The notes under the pieces were generated by a model that searched no databases, was not told the DNA's origin, and worked only from the letters and a program-made list of their open reading frames with translations. A DNA stretch of 64,000 nt from Georgenia subflava (GTDB lineage: Bacteria > Actinomycetota > Actinomycetes > Actinomycetales > Actinomycetaceae), in NCBI RefSeq assembly GCF_009193155.1, contig NZ_VUKD01000002.1, positions 1-64,000 on the forward strand, written 5' to 3'. A program made the position numbers and the translations under genes. Every line of letters starts with the position of its first letter. Position 1 is the stretch's first letter. Shown in pieces: positions 16,544 to 23,859 of the stretch.

Positions 16544-17469
16544 GCGGGGCCGTGACACCCGCAGGACCACCGGCACCGGACGGCCGGACCCGGCTGAGCC
16601 TGACCGCGGACTGCGCCAGCTGCTTCGGGCTGTGCTGCGTCGCGCTGCCCTTCACCGCCTCCGCCGACTTCGCCGTCGACAAGGCGGCCGGCGAGCCGTG
16701 CCGGCACCTGCAGCAGGACTTCCGCTGCGGCATCCACTCCCGGCTCCGGCAGAGCGGCTTCCCCGGCTGCACCGTGTACGACTGCTTCGGGGCCGGTCAG
16801 CGCGTCTCCCAGGAGACCTTCGGCGGGCGGGACTGGCGCCAAGACCCGGCGACGGCGAAGCAGATGTTCGCCGTCTTCCCGGTCATGCGGCAGCTCCACG
16901 AGATGCTGTTCTACCTGAACGAGGCGGTCTCGCTCGTCGCCCGCAGACCCACCGCGACAGGCCTGCGCGACGAGCTGACGGCGGCGGTGGCGTCGACCGA
17001 GGAGCTCGGCCGGCAGGCTCCCGAGGCGCTCCTCGGGCTCGACGTCGGGGCGCACCGCGCCGGGGTCAACGAGCTGCTGCTGCGGACGAGCGAGACGGTC
17101 CGCGGCGAGCCGGTCCCCGAGGCCCGTGGCGCCGGAGACCCCGAGGCGGCACGTCGGCGCGGGCGAGACCTCCGGGGCGCCGACCTCATCGGCAAGGACC
17201 TCGCCGGCGCAGACCTGCGCCGCGCCGACCTGCGCGGCGCCTACCTGATCGCGGCGAACCTGCGCGGCGCGGACCTGCGGTCGGCGGACCTCATCGGTGC
17301 GGACCTGCGGGACGCGGACCTGGCCGACGCCGACCTGACCGGGGCGCTCTTCCTCACCCAGCCGCAGGTCAACGCCGCCAGGGGCGACGGCGGCACCCGG
17401 CTGCCGCCGTCGCTCATGCGGCCGTCGCACTGGACGGGTGACGACCGTCCGCGCCCCCGGCGTCCGTGA
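16540..17469 (+). CDS. Cysteine-cluster (YkgJ-like) protein with pentapeptide-repeat domain
   Basis: A 309-residue fusion. Residues about 20-85 contain eight Cys, including CASCFGLCC, which resembles the CxxCxxCC zinc/iron-chelating cluster of the YkgJ family, followed by FRCGIHSR and GCTVYDCF. Residues about 205-275 hold some fourteen pentapeptide repeats of the A(D/N)LRG type, which fold as a right-handed beta helix. The start overlaps the disulfide reductase stop by four bases, so the two are probably made together; a redox link is inferred. Its last 56 bases overlap the end of the convergent SDR gene. Confidence 0.8.
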   Translation: MSGAVTPAGPPAPDGRTRLSLTADCASCFGLCCVALPFTASADFAVDKAAGEPCRHLQQDFRCGIHSRLRQSGFPGCTVYDCFGAGQRVSQETFGGRDWRQDPATAKQMFAVFPVMRQLHEMLFYLNEAVSLVARRPTATGLRDELTAAVASTEELGRQAPEALLGLDVGAHRAGVNELLLRTSETVRGEPVPEARGAGDPEAARRRGRDLRGADLIGKDLAGADLRRADLRGAYLIAANLRGADLRSADLIGADLRDADLADADLTGALFLTQPQVNAARGDGGTRLPPSLMRPSHWTGDDRPRPRRP

Positions 17470-18304
17470 GGGTCCCGACGTCGGCCGGAGCGACGTCGGC
17501 CGGAGCCAACCGGTCGGTCAGGAACTCCTCCCAGGTGCGGCGGCCCACGGCGCGGGTCGGCGCGAGGTTCGCGCCGTCGCGCATCGCGCGGGCCGCCCCG
17601 CCGGGGGTGTGCATCGGCATCAGCAGCCGACGACGTCCGGTGGCCGCCAGGTAGCTGCGGACGAGCTCGTCCATCCCGTACACCCGCGGACCGCCGAGGG
17701 CGGGCACGAGACCGGCCGGCTTGCCCAGCGCCAGCTCGACGAGCCGCGCGGCTACCTCACCAGTGTCCACCGGCTGGAACGTGAAGCCCGACGGGACCGG
17801 CACCACGGGCAGCTTCGCCATGGCCTGGACGGTCAGCAGCGTCAGGTCGTGGAACTGGGTGGCACGCAGCGTCGTCCACGGGATGCCGGACTCGGCCACG
17901 ATGCGCTCGGCCGCGCCCTTCGCGGCGTAGTAGCCGAACATGGCGCGGTCGAGCCGGCTCACCACCGGTACGGAGTCGGCGCCGACGACCGAGATGTACA
18001 GCAGGTGCCCGATCCTCGCCCGTCCCCGGGCGCCGGCCCGGGTGGCCGCCCGGACCAGGTTGCGGGTCTTGTCGTCGTCGCCCTTGGCGCTCCCGGCGAG
18101 GTGGACGATGGTGTCGACACCGGTCATCGCGGTCTCGAGGCCCTCCCCGGTGCTCAGGTCGCCGGTGACGAACCTGAGGCCGTCGGACGGCTCGTGGTCG
18201 TTCCGGCTCAGCACGCGCACCTGAAGTCCGGCGTCGCGCAGCAGCGGCGCGACGAGGCGTCCCAGGGTCCCGGTTCCTCCGGTGAGCAGGACGGTCGTGG
18301 TCAT
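17414..18304 (-). CDS. NAD(P)-binding SDR/NmrA-like oxidoreductase linked to sigJ
   Basis: A 296-residue Rossmann-fold protein with the N-terminal GGTGTLG (9-15) and the atypical-SDR layout seen in NmrA-like and complex-I-assembly proteins. It lacks a clear YxxxK catalytic pair in the usual place ([10 protein letters not shown] may serve). It is divergent from sigJ, and ECF41 sigma factors are typically encoded next to an oxidoreductase, epimerase or decarboxylase of this kind, which they control. The C-terminal tail repeats APADV and overlaps the convergent pentapeptide gene. Confidence 0.82.
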   Translation of the reverse strand: MTTTVLLTGGTGTLGRLVAPLLRDAGLQVRVLSRNDHEPSDGLRFVTGDLSTGEGLETAMTGVDTIVHLAGSAKGDDDKTRNLVRAATRAGARGRARIGHLLYISVVGADSVPVVSRLDRAMFGYYAAKGAAERIVAESGIPWTTLRATQFHDLTLLTVQAMAKLPVVPVPSGFTFQPVDTGEVAARLVELALGKPAGLVPALGGPRVYGMDELVRSYLAATGRRRLLMPMHTPGGAARAMRDGANLAPTRAVGRRTWEEFLTDRLAPADVAPADVGTLTDAGGADGRHPSSATAA

Positions 18305-18343
18305 GATGGTCCTCCCTTGTCCGGACCGGGAGGGATGTCTCCC

Positions 18344-18370
18344 GGTCACACCCACGGTGGTTCGCGGGTC
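18344..18370 (+). promoter_or_regulatory. Candidate ECF41-type promoter toward sigJ
   Basis: GGTCACA (18344-18350), 16 bases, then GGTC (18367-18370). Each box differs by one base from the ECF41 consensus TGTCACA and CGTC that I recall for this sigma group. The sigJ ATG follows 36 bases later. Autoregulation is common in the group. Confidence 0.45.
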
Positions 18371-18380
18371 TACTGGGTAC

Positions 18381-18407
18381 GACACGTGTGACGGGAGGAA
18401 TGTGACA
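18381..18407 (-). promoter_or_regulatory. Candidate ECF41-type promoter toward the SDR gene
   Basis: On the minus strand, TGTCACA (18407-18401) is an exact -35 match to the ECF41 signature. After 16 bases comes TGTC (18384-18381), one base from CGTC. It points at the SDR gene, leaving a leader of about 70 bases, and overlaps the sigJ start codon. Confidence 0.5.
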
Positions 18408-19315
18408 TGGAGGACCACGAGTGGCTGGCGCAGCGCTTCGAGGAGCAGCGGCCGCGGCTGGAGGCGGTGGCCTACCGCATGCTCGGCTCGACCGGGGAGG
18501 CCGAGGACGCCGTCCAGGACGCCTGGCTGCGCCTCACGCGCGCGGATCCCGACGCCGTGGAGAACCTGGCCGCGTGGCTGACCACGGTGGTCTCGCGCGT
18601 GTGCCTGAACATGCTGCGCTCGCGGGCCACGCGCCGTGAGGAGTCCCTGGAGGCCGCGCACGTGCCCGACCCGGTCGTGACCGCGGAGCCCGGTGCGGAC
18701 CCGGAGCAGGAGGCGGTGCTGGCCGACTCGGTGGGGCTCGCCATGCTCGTCGTGCTCGAGACGCTGGCGCCGGCGGAGCGCCTCGCCTTCGTGCTGCACG
18801 ACATGTTCGCCGTGCCCTTCGACGACATCGCCGGGATGCTCGAGAAGTCCCCCGCCGCCGTCCGGCAGCTCGCCAGCCGGGCACGTCGCCGGGTGCAGGG
18901 CTCCGCGCAGCCCGACCGGGACCGGGGCCGCCAGCGCGAGGTCGTCGACGCGTTCTTCGCCGCGGCCCGCGACGGTGACTTCGACTCCCTCGTCGCCGTG
19001 CTGCACCCGGACGTCGTGCTCCGCTCCGACGGCGGAGCGGGGCACCCGCTCTCCGTCACCTATCACGGCGCGCGGACCGTGGCCGGGCAGGCGATCACGT
19101 TCGGCCGGCTGTTCCCGCTCGCGCACCCGGCGCTCATCAACGGGGCCGCCGGTGTGGTGGTCGCCTCCCGTGACCGCGTGCTGTCCGTCATGGCCTTCAC
19201 GGTCGCCGACGGGCGCATCGCCGCCATCGACGTGCTCGCCGACCCGGAGCGGCTGAGCGACCTCGACCTCCCACCGCTCGCCGACGGGACCGGGAGCGAC
19301 GGCCTGGGCGGCTGA
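18407..19315 (+). CDS. sigJ: ECF RNA polymerase sigma factor, SigJ/ECF41 type
   Basis: A 302-residue sigma factor. Region 2 lies at about 8-75 (AVAYRMLGSTGEAEDAVQDAWLR), region 4 at about 110-165 with the helix-turn-helix PFDDIAGMLEKSPAAVRQLASRAR, and a SnoaL-like C-terminal domain at about 180-290 (VDAFFAAARDGDFDSLVAVL). That extra domain replaces an anti-sigma factor in ECF41 proteins and tunes activity from within. No anti-sigma gene is present. The ATG has gggagga seven bases upstream. The divergent SDR gene is the likely target. Confidence 0.9.
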   Translation: MEDHEWLAQRFEEQRPRLEAVAYRMLGSTGEAEDAVQDAWLRLTRADPDAVENLAAWLTTVVSRVCLNMLRSRATRREESLEAAHVPDPVVTAEPGADPEQEAVLADSVGLAMLVVLETLAPAERLAFVLHDMFAVPFDDIAGMLEKSPAAVRQLASRARRRVQGSAQPDRDRGRQREVVDAFFAAARDGDFDSLVAVLHPDVVLRSDGGAGHPLSVTYHGARTVAGQAITFGRLFPLAHPALINGAAGVVVASRDRVLSVMAFTVADGRIAAIDVLADPERLSDLDLPPLADGTGSDGLGG

Positions 19316-19396
19316 CGCCCGGCGCGGCGACCACGTCGGCGCAGAGGGAACCACATCGCTGGTGACGGCGGGCCCGGCACCCCGGATACTGGCGGT

Positions 19397-20134
19397 GTGG
19401 AGACGCGCGAGGTTGCCGACGTCATCATCGTGCCCGCGAACGAGGCCCGCTGGGAGGACCTCCAGACGGTCTTCGGGACGCGCGGCACGGCCCGGGTGTG
19501 CCAGTGCCAGCGGTACAAGCTGCGGCCGGGGGAGTCGTTCGCGTCCTCCCCGGCGGAGGAGCGCGCGCTGCGGCTACGCGGCCAGACCGACGCCGGCCAC
19601 CCCGAGGCCACCACCACCAGCGGACTGGTCGCCTACGTCGGGGACGAGCCCGTCGGCTGGTGCGCGTGCGAGCCGCGCCCCGCTTACGCCGGGCTCGTGC
19701 GCACCTTCCGCGTGCCGTGGCAGGGCCGGACGGAGGACAGGGGCGACGCCGGCGTGTGGGCGGTCACGTGCGTCTTCGTCCGGGCGGGTTTCCGGCGCCG
19801 TGGCCTCAGCCGTGCCCTGGTGCGCTCCGCCGTCGACTTCGCCCGGGAGCGCGGCGCCCGGGCGATCGAGGGATATCCGATGACGACGACGAACGCGATC
19901 GAGGAGGAGCTGCACGTCGGGACCCGCGCCACGTTCGCGGCCGCCGGCTTCCACGAGGTGAGCGCTCCGACGCTTCGCCGGGTCGTGATGCGCCTCGACC
20001 TCGCCGAGCCGGGGCCCGAACCGGGGCTCGAGCCGGGGCTCGAGCCTGGGACCGCGTCTGCGCACGACGGGCGTGACGCGCCTGCGTACGACGGGCGTGA
20101 TGCGCCTGCACGCGACGAGCGTGAGCCGTCATGA
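19397..20134 (+). CDS. GNAT acetyltransferase with repetitive tail
   Basis: A 245-residue protein. Residues about 10-200 form a GNAT domain, with VTCVFVRAGFRRRGLSRALV as the acetyl-CoA loop and a Cys-rich segment CQCQRYKL near residue 36. The last 45 residues are low complexity: EPGLEPGLEPG followed by three copies of an eight-residue unit AHDGRDAP/AYDGRDAP/ARDEREPS, which come from a 24-base tandem DNA repeat. The tail is probably disordered and not needed for catalysis. The ATGA overlap couples it to the winged-helix gene. Substrate unknown. Confidence 0.78.
   Translation: METREVADVIIVPANEARWEDLQTVFGTRGTARVCQCQRYKLRPGESFASSPAEERALRLRGQTDAGHPEATTTSGLVAYVGDEPVGWCACEPRPAYAGLVRTFRVPWQGRTEDRGDAGVWAVTCVFVRAGFRRRGLSRALVRSAVDFARERGARAIEGYPMTTTNAIEEELHVGTRATFAAAGFHEVSAPTLRRVVMRLDLAEPGPEPGLEPGLEPGTASAHDGRDAPAYDGRDAPARDEREPS
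20061..20125. repeat. 24-bp tandem repeat inside the acetyltransferase tail
   Basis: Two nearly identical 24-base units (20061-20084 and 20085-20108) and a third diverged one. The unit length is a multiple of three, so the frame is kept and eight-residue repeats result. Confidence 0.75.
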
Positions 20135-21147
20135 CCGCGCGGCTCGACCTGGGACGGGCGCAGATCCTGGCGTTCCGACGCCGCGTCGGCGCCCTCGACG
20201 AGCGGCTCCCGGCGGGCAGCGACTCGCTGCGGCGCGCGGCCTGGGCCGGCCTGCAGGACAGCATGCCGCGGGCGGCGGTGCTGTCCGTCCACGCCCGCGT
20301 CAAGGGGACGTCACCGACCGTGTGGGAGGACCCCGCCCTCGCGCAGGTCTGGGGGCCGCGCTACAGCGCCTACGTCGTCGCCGCGCAGGACGTCGCCCCC
20401 TTCACGCTCGGGCGCCTCGCGGAGACCGGACGTCGACGGCAGATCGCCGAGGACCTCGCCGACCGCCTGCACGCGTACCTCGACGGCAGCCGGATGAGCT
20501 ATGGCGACGCCGGGCACGCGCTCGGGGTGAACCCCAACCAGCTCCGGTACGCCGCACCCACGGGCCGGCTGCGGATCCGCTGGGACGGTGCCCGCCGGCC
20601 GGAGGTCTGGACCGTCCCGCCACCCGACGTCGAGCCGGCCGAGGCTCGCGCCGAGCTCGCCCGCAGGTATCTCCACGTCTTCGGCCCGGCCACCCCCGAG
20701 GGGTGGGGCGCGTGGGCCGGGATCCGTCCGGCGGTGGCCGCTGCCACGTTCGAGAGCCTTCTCCCGTCGCTGACACCGGTCCGCACACCTGTCGGCGACG
20801 CCTGGGTCCTCGCGGAGGACGAGCCGGGCCTCGACGTCGCGCCCGGTCCCGCCACCCCGGCCCGGCTGCTCCCCAGCGGTGATCCGTACTACCTGCTCCA
20901 GGGCGTCGACCGGGCGCTGCTCGTCCCCGACGAGTCGCGACGCAGCGCGCTGTGGACCTCCCGCGTCTGGCCCGGCGCGGTCCTCGTCGACGGTGAGATC
21001 GTCGGCACGTGGCGCCGCTCCCAGGCGACCGTGACGATCGAGCCCTGGCGCCGGCCGGCCCCGGCCGAGCGAGACGCCGTCGAGGCGGAGGCGGCGTCCC
21101 TGCCGCTGCCCGACGTCGGGTCGATCACGGTCCGCTGGCAGGGCTGA
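20131..21147 (+). CDS. Winged helix DNA-binding domain-containing protein
   Basis: A 338-residue protein of the PF06224 winged-helix family, near to YcaQ/AlkX-type DNA glycosylases but in a branch annotated only as 'winged helix DNA-binding domain'. Typical features are the early LRRAAWAGLQDSMPRAAVLSVHARV and the central GPRYSAYVVAAQDVAPFTLGR. A Gln-x-Asp pair like that used by YcaQ-type glycosylases (GLQDSMP, AAQDVAP) is visible, though I cannot claim activity. Start overlaps the upstream stop (ATGA). It ends four bases from the convergent rhomboid-like gene. Confidence 0.8.
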   Translation: MTARLDLGRAQILAFRRRVGALDERLPAGSDSLRRAAWAGLQDSMPRAAVLSVHARVKGTSPTVWEDPALAQVWGPRYSAYVVAAQDVAPFTLGRLAETGRRRQIAEDLADRLHAYLDGSRMSYGDAGHALGVNPNQLRYAAPTGRLRIRWDGARRPEVWTVPPPDVEPAEARAELARRYLHVFGPATPEGWGAWAGIRPAVAAATFESLLPSLTPVRTPVGDAWVLAEDEPGLDVAPGPATPARLLPSGDPYYLLQGVDRALLVPDESRRSALWTSRVWPGAVLVDGEIVGTWRRSQATVTIEPWRRPAPAERDAVEAEAASLPLPDVGSITVRWQG

Positions 21148-21151
21148 GCGG

Positions 21152-21844
21152 TCATCGCCGCCGGTGGTGGAATCGACCGCCGCCGCGGGCGAGCAGGGCC
21201 ATGGCGGCGCCCACGAGGATCGGTGGCCCGTGGACGTTGCCGACGGCGGTCAGCAGGGCCGCGTACGCGAGCGTCGCCCAGCACACCAGGCGGGCGACCG
21301 TCGGGCGGCCCCGACCCGCCTCGCCGCCCGCCATGACGGCTGCCTGCGTGCCCAGGGCTGCGGCCGTCCCGATGACCAGGGCCGTCACCGAGATCGTGGC
21401 AGCCAGGGCGCCGCACCACCAGATCACGACCACCGGGGTCCACCGCGGAGCTTCGACGCCGACGACCAGGGCGACGGCGAGCGTGCCGGCCAGCCCGCAG
21501 ACCGCGACCGAGTTGCCGGCACCGACCGGTTGCCAGGCGAGCCCCACCAGCTGGCCGGTCAGCCCGCCGACCACGTAGGACGCCAACCAGAGGCGGCGGG
21601 GCAGGACGCGCTCGGCCGTCGCACCGACCACCAGCAGGAACAGCAGGTTCGAGACCGTACCGAGCCAGCCACCGTCCTGGACGACGAGAGAGGTCAGCAG
21701 CCGCCAGACCTCACCGTCACGCACGGCGGGCGAGCGCTGCAGCGCGGTGAGCACTGCGGGGAACGGGATCTGGAGCAGGCTCGGCACCGCGGTGACGATG
21801 AGCACCGTCAGCGTCAGCCGCGATCTCGCGACAGCTTCGTGCAC
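21152..21844 (-). CDS. Rhomboid-like membrane protein
   Basis: A 230-residue protein with about six membrane helices. It has the rhomboid-type loop EVWRLLTSLVVQDG, a Ser in GNSVAVCGLAG where active rhomboids have GxSG, and a His in VHGPPILVG in the last helix. The residue after the putative catalytic Ser is Val instead of Gly, so it is either a diverged protease or an inactive pseudo-rhomboid. Convergent with the winged-helix gene. Start at ATG 21844 without an obvious ribosome binding site. Confidence 0.7.
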   Translation of the reverse strand: MHEAVARSRLTLTVLIVTAVPSLLQIPFPAVLTALQRSPAVRDGEVWRLLTSLVVQDGGWLGTVSNLLFLLVVGATAERVLPRRLWLASYVVGGLTGQLVGLAWQPVGAGNSVAVCGLAGTLAVALVVGVEAPRWTPVVVIWWCGALAATISVTALVIGTAAALGTQAAVMAGGEAGRGRPTVARLVCWATLAYAALLTAVGNVHGPPILVGAAMALLARGGGRFHHRRR

Positions 21845-22068
21845 CGCGGACCAGCCCTTCTGGTGGACCTGTCGAGCCGGCGTGCGTGGCTCGAACCCCG
21901 AGAGCCCGCACGTGGGCCGTTCCCCACCCAGTCTCTCCCCACCGGCACGGGCGGGGCAGGTCCACGACGTCGCTGCACGCCGGTCGGCTCGTCCCGGCCG
22001 TCATGAGCGCCGTCGAGCACCGACACCCCTGCCCACATCGTGACGAATGGTGGGGCCGTCCCTGACGT

Positions 22069-23100
22069 ATGGTCGACGTCATCATGACCGGAGCGGCTGA
22101 TCGTCCGAGCGGGCACCGCCCGGTGGGGAGCCTGCCCGTCCCCGTCTCCCTCCTGGACCGCTCCCGCACCCGCACCGACGAGCCGCCCGCCGCGGCCCTG
22201 ACCGCCACCGTCGAGCGCGCCCGACGCGCCGAACAGCTCGGGTTCCGCCGTTTCTGGGTGGCAGAGCACCACGCCGTGCCGGGGATCGCGAGCGGCAGCC
22301 CGCCCGTGCTCATCGCCGCGATCGCTGCGCGCACCGAGCGGATCCGGGTCGGCTCGGGCGGGGTGATGCTCTCGAACCACCGCCCGCTCGTCGTCGCCGA
22401 GCAGGCTCGGATGCTGGCCGCCCTGCATCCCGGCCGGATCGACCTCGGGGTGGGGCGGTCCCTGGGGTTCACGGCCCCGGTGCGCGAGGCCCTCGGCGTC
22501 AGCAGCTACGGGTCGGACCGCTTCGGGGAAGACCTCGCGGCTCTGCAGGACTTCCTCGACGACGCCGGACCGGTGACGGCCATGCCGCGCGCCGTGGAAC
22601 CACCACCGGTCTTCGTGCTCGCCACCGGCGCCGGGCTCGTCGTCGCCGCCGAGCGCGGCCTGCCGGTGGTCGTCGGCGGACCCGTCCTCCATGGCGACCT
22701 CGCACCGCTGACCGACTACCGGCGCCAGTTCCGGCCCAGCCGCGCCTGCCCGAAGCCGTACGTGGTGGTCAGCGTCGACATCATGATCGCCCCGACGGCG
22801 GAACGGGCGCGCGAGCTGCTGCTCCCCGAGGCGTGGGCGATGGTGGAGTCACGGGCGACCGGCGCGTTCCCACCCCTGCGCGCCGAGCCGCCGACCCGCC
22901 TCACCGCCAAGCAGGAGTCCGTGGTCGAGGCGCAGCTCGACCAGGCGGTCTACGGGACGTCCGCGGACGTGCTGGGGCGGCTCGCCGATCTCGTGGCGCG
23001 CACCGGTGCCGCGGAGATCCTCGCCACCACTTCCACCTACGACCGCTCGGCGCTCGCCGAGGCCGACGCCGCGCTCGCGGCGCTGCAGCCCGACCGGTAG
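22069..23100 (+). CDS. LLM-class flavin-dependent oxidoreductase
   Basis: A 343-residue luciferase-like monooxygenase. It begins with the family's PVSLLDRSRTRT and has RAEQLGFRRFWVAEHHAVPGIASGSPPVLIAAIA, then RIRVGSGGVMLSNHRPLVVAEQ and LGVGRSLGF. Members use FMNH2 or F420 and oxygen on varied substrates; the FMN branch is likely here because of the AEHH motif. The exact start is uncertain: ATG at 22069 or ATG at 22084. Convergent with a flavodoxin-like gene, which might supply reduced flavin, though this is only a guess from position. Confidence 0.85.
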   Translation: MVDVIMTGAADRPSGHRPVGSLPVPVSLLDRSRTRTDEPPAAALTATVERARRAEQLGFRRFWVAEHHAVPGIASGSPPVLIAAIAARTERIRVGSGGVMLSNHRPLVVAEQARMLAALHPGRIDLGVGRSLGFTAPVREALGVSSYGSDRFGEDLAALQDFLDDAGPVTAMPRAVEPPPVFVLATGAGLVVAAERGLPVVVGGPVLHGDLAPLTDYRRQFRPSRACPKPYVVVSVDIMIAPTAERARELLLPEAWAMVESRATGAFPPLRAEPPTRLTAKQESVVEAQLDQAVYGTSADVLGRLADLVARTGAAEILATTSTYDRSALAEADAALAALQPDR

Positions 23101-23123
23101 GTGCAGGCCGCCGCCGTCGGCGG

Positions 23124-23744
23124 TCAGACCGCCGGGTAGCCGTCGCGGCGCAGCAGACGTGCGAGGTGCGCAGCGTTGGCGGCCATCGTGGCCGTCGCCG
23201 ACGCGGTCGCCTCCGGGGTCTCCTCGAGATCCTTGTAGTCGACCGTGTGCATGGCCTCACCGTTCCAGTAGGTGACGCCCTGCGCCGGGATGGTGAAACC
23301 GACGTCGTTCAGGGCCTGGTAGGCCACCGCGGTGATGTGGTGGGCGCCGTCCTCGTTGCCGACGACGACCACGAGCGCGACCTTGCCGAACGTCAGGAGC
23401 CGACCCTCGTCGTCGGTCTCGGACAGCTCGGCGTCGAGACGCTCGAAGACCCGCTGCGCCACGCTCGAGTGCTGCCCCAGCCAGGTGGGGGTGGCGAGCA
23501 CGAGGATGTCGGCGTCCATGACCTGCCGACGGATGGCGGGCCACTCGTCGCCCTCACCCATGTCGAGCTCGACACCCGGCCGTACGTCATGGTCGACGAC
23601 ACGCACCTGCGAGCCCGTGACGCCGTGCTCGGCGAGCGCGGCGAGCACCTGCCGGCCCAGCACGTCGGTGCTCGACCCGGCCGGCGAGGGACTGAGGGTG
23701 CAGTTGAGCAGGAGCGCGGACAGCGGGGCGGGTTCGACGGTCAT
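23124..23744 (-). CDS. Flavodoxin-fold NAD(P)H-dependent oxidoreductase
   Basis: A 206-residue flavodoxin-like protein. The phosphate-binding loop is LNCTLSPSPAGSSTDVLG near the start; the isoalloxazine-binding region is ILVLATPTWLGQHSSVAQRVFERL, and VALVVVVGNEDGAHHITAVAYQ follows, typical of FMN-reductase-like family members. It should bind FMN and transfer electrons from NAD(P)H to a quinone or another acceptor. Monocistronic, with an ATG at 23744 and convergent to the luciferase-like gene. Confidence 0.85.
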   Translation of the reverse strand: MTVEPAPLSALLLNCTLSPSPAGSSTDVLGRQVLAALAEHGVTGSQVRVVDHDVRPGVELDMGEGDEWPAIRRQVMDADILVLATPTWLGQHSSVAQRVFERLDAELSETDDEGRLLTFGKVALVVVVGNEDGAHHITAVAYQALNDVGFTIPAQGVTYWNGEAMHTVDYKDLEETPEATASATATMAANAAHLARLLRRDGYPAV

Positions 23745-23859
23745 AGTGGCACCGTAGGCCGTCCGCCCGAGGTGCGCACCGGCGAGGGGCGGGTCGGGCA
23801 GGTGGGCCGGACGCCGGCGCAGGTGGGTCCGCGCCCGCCGGTGGCGCGCGGGCCCCTGC

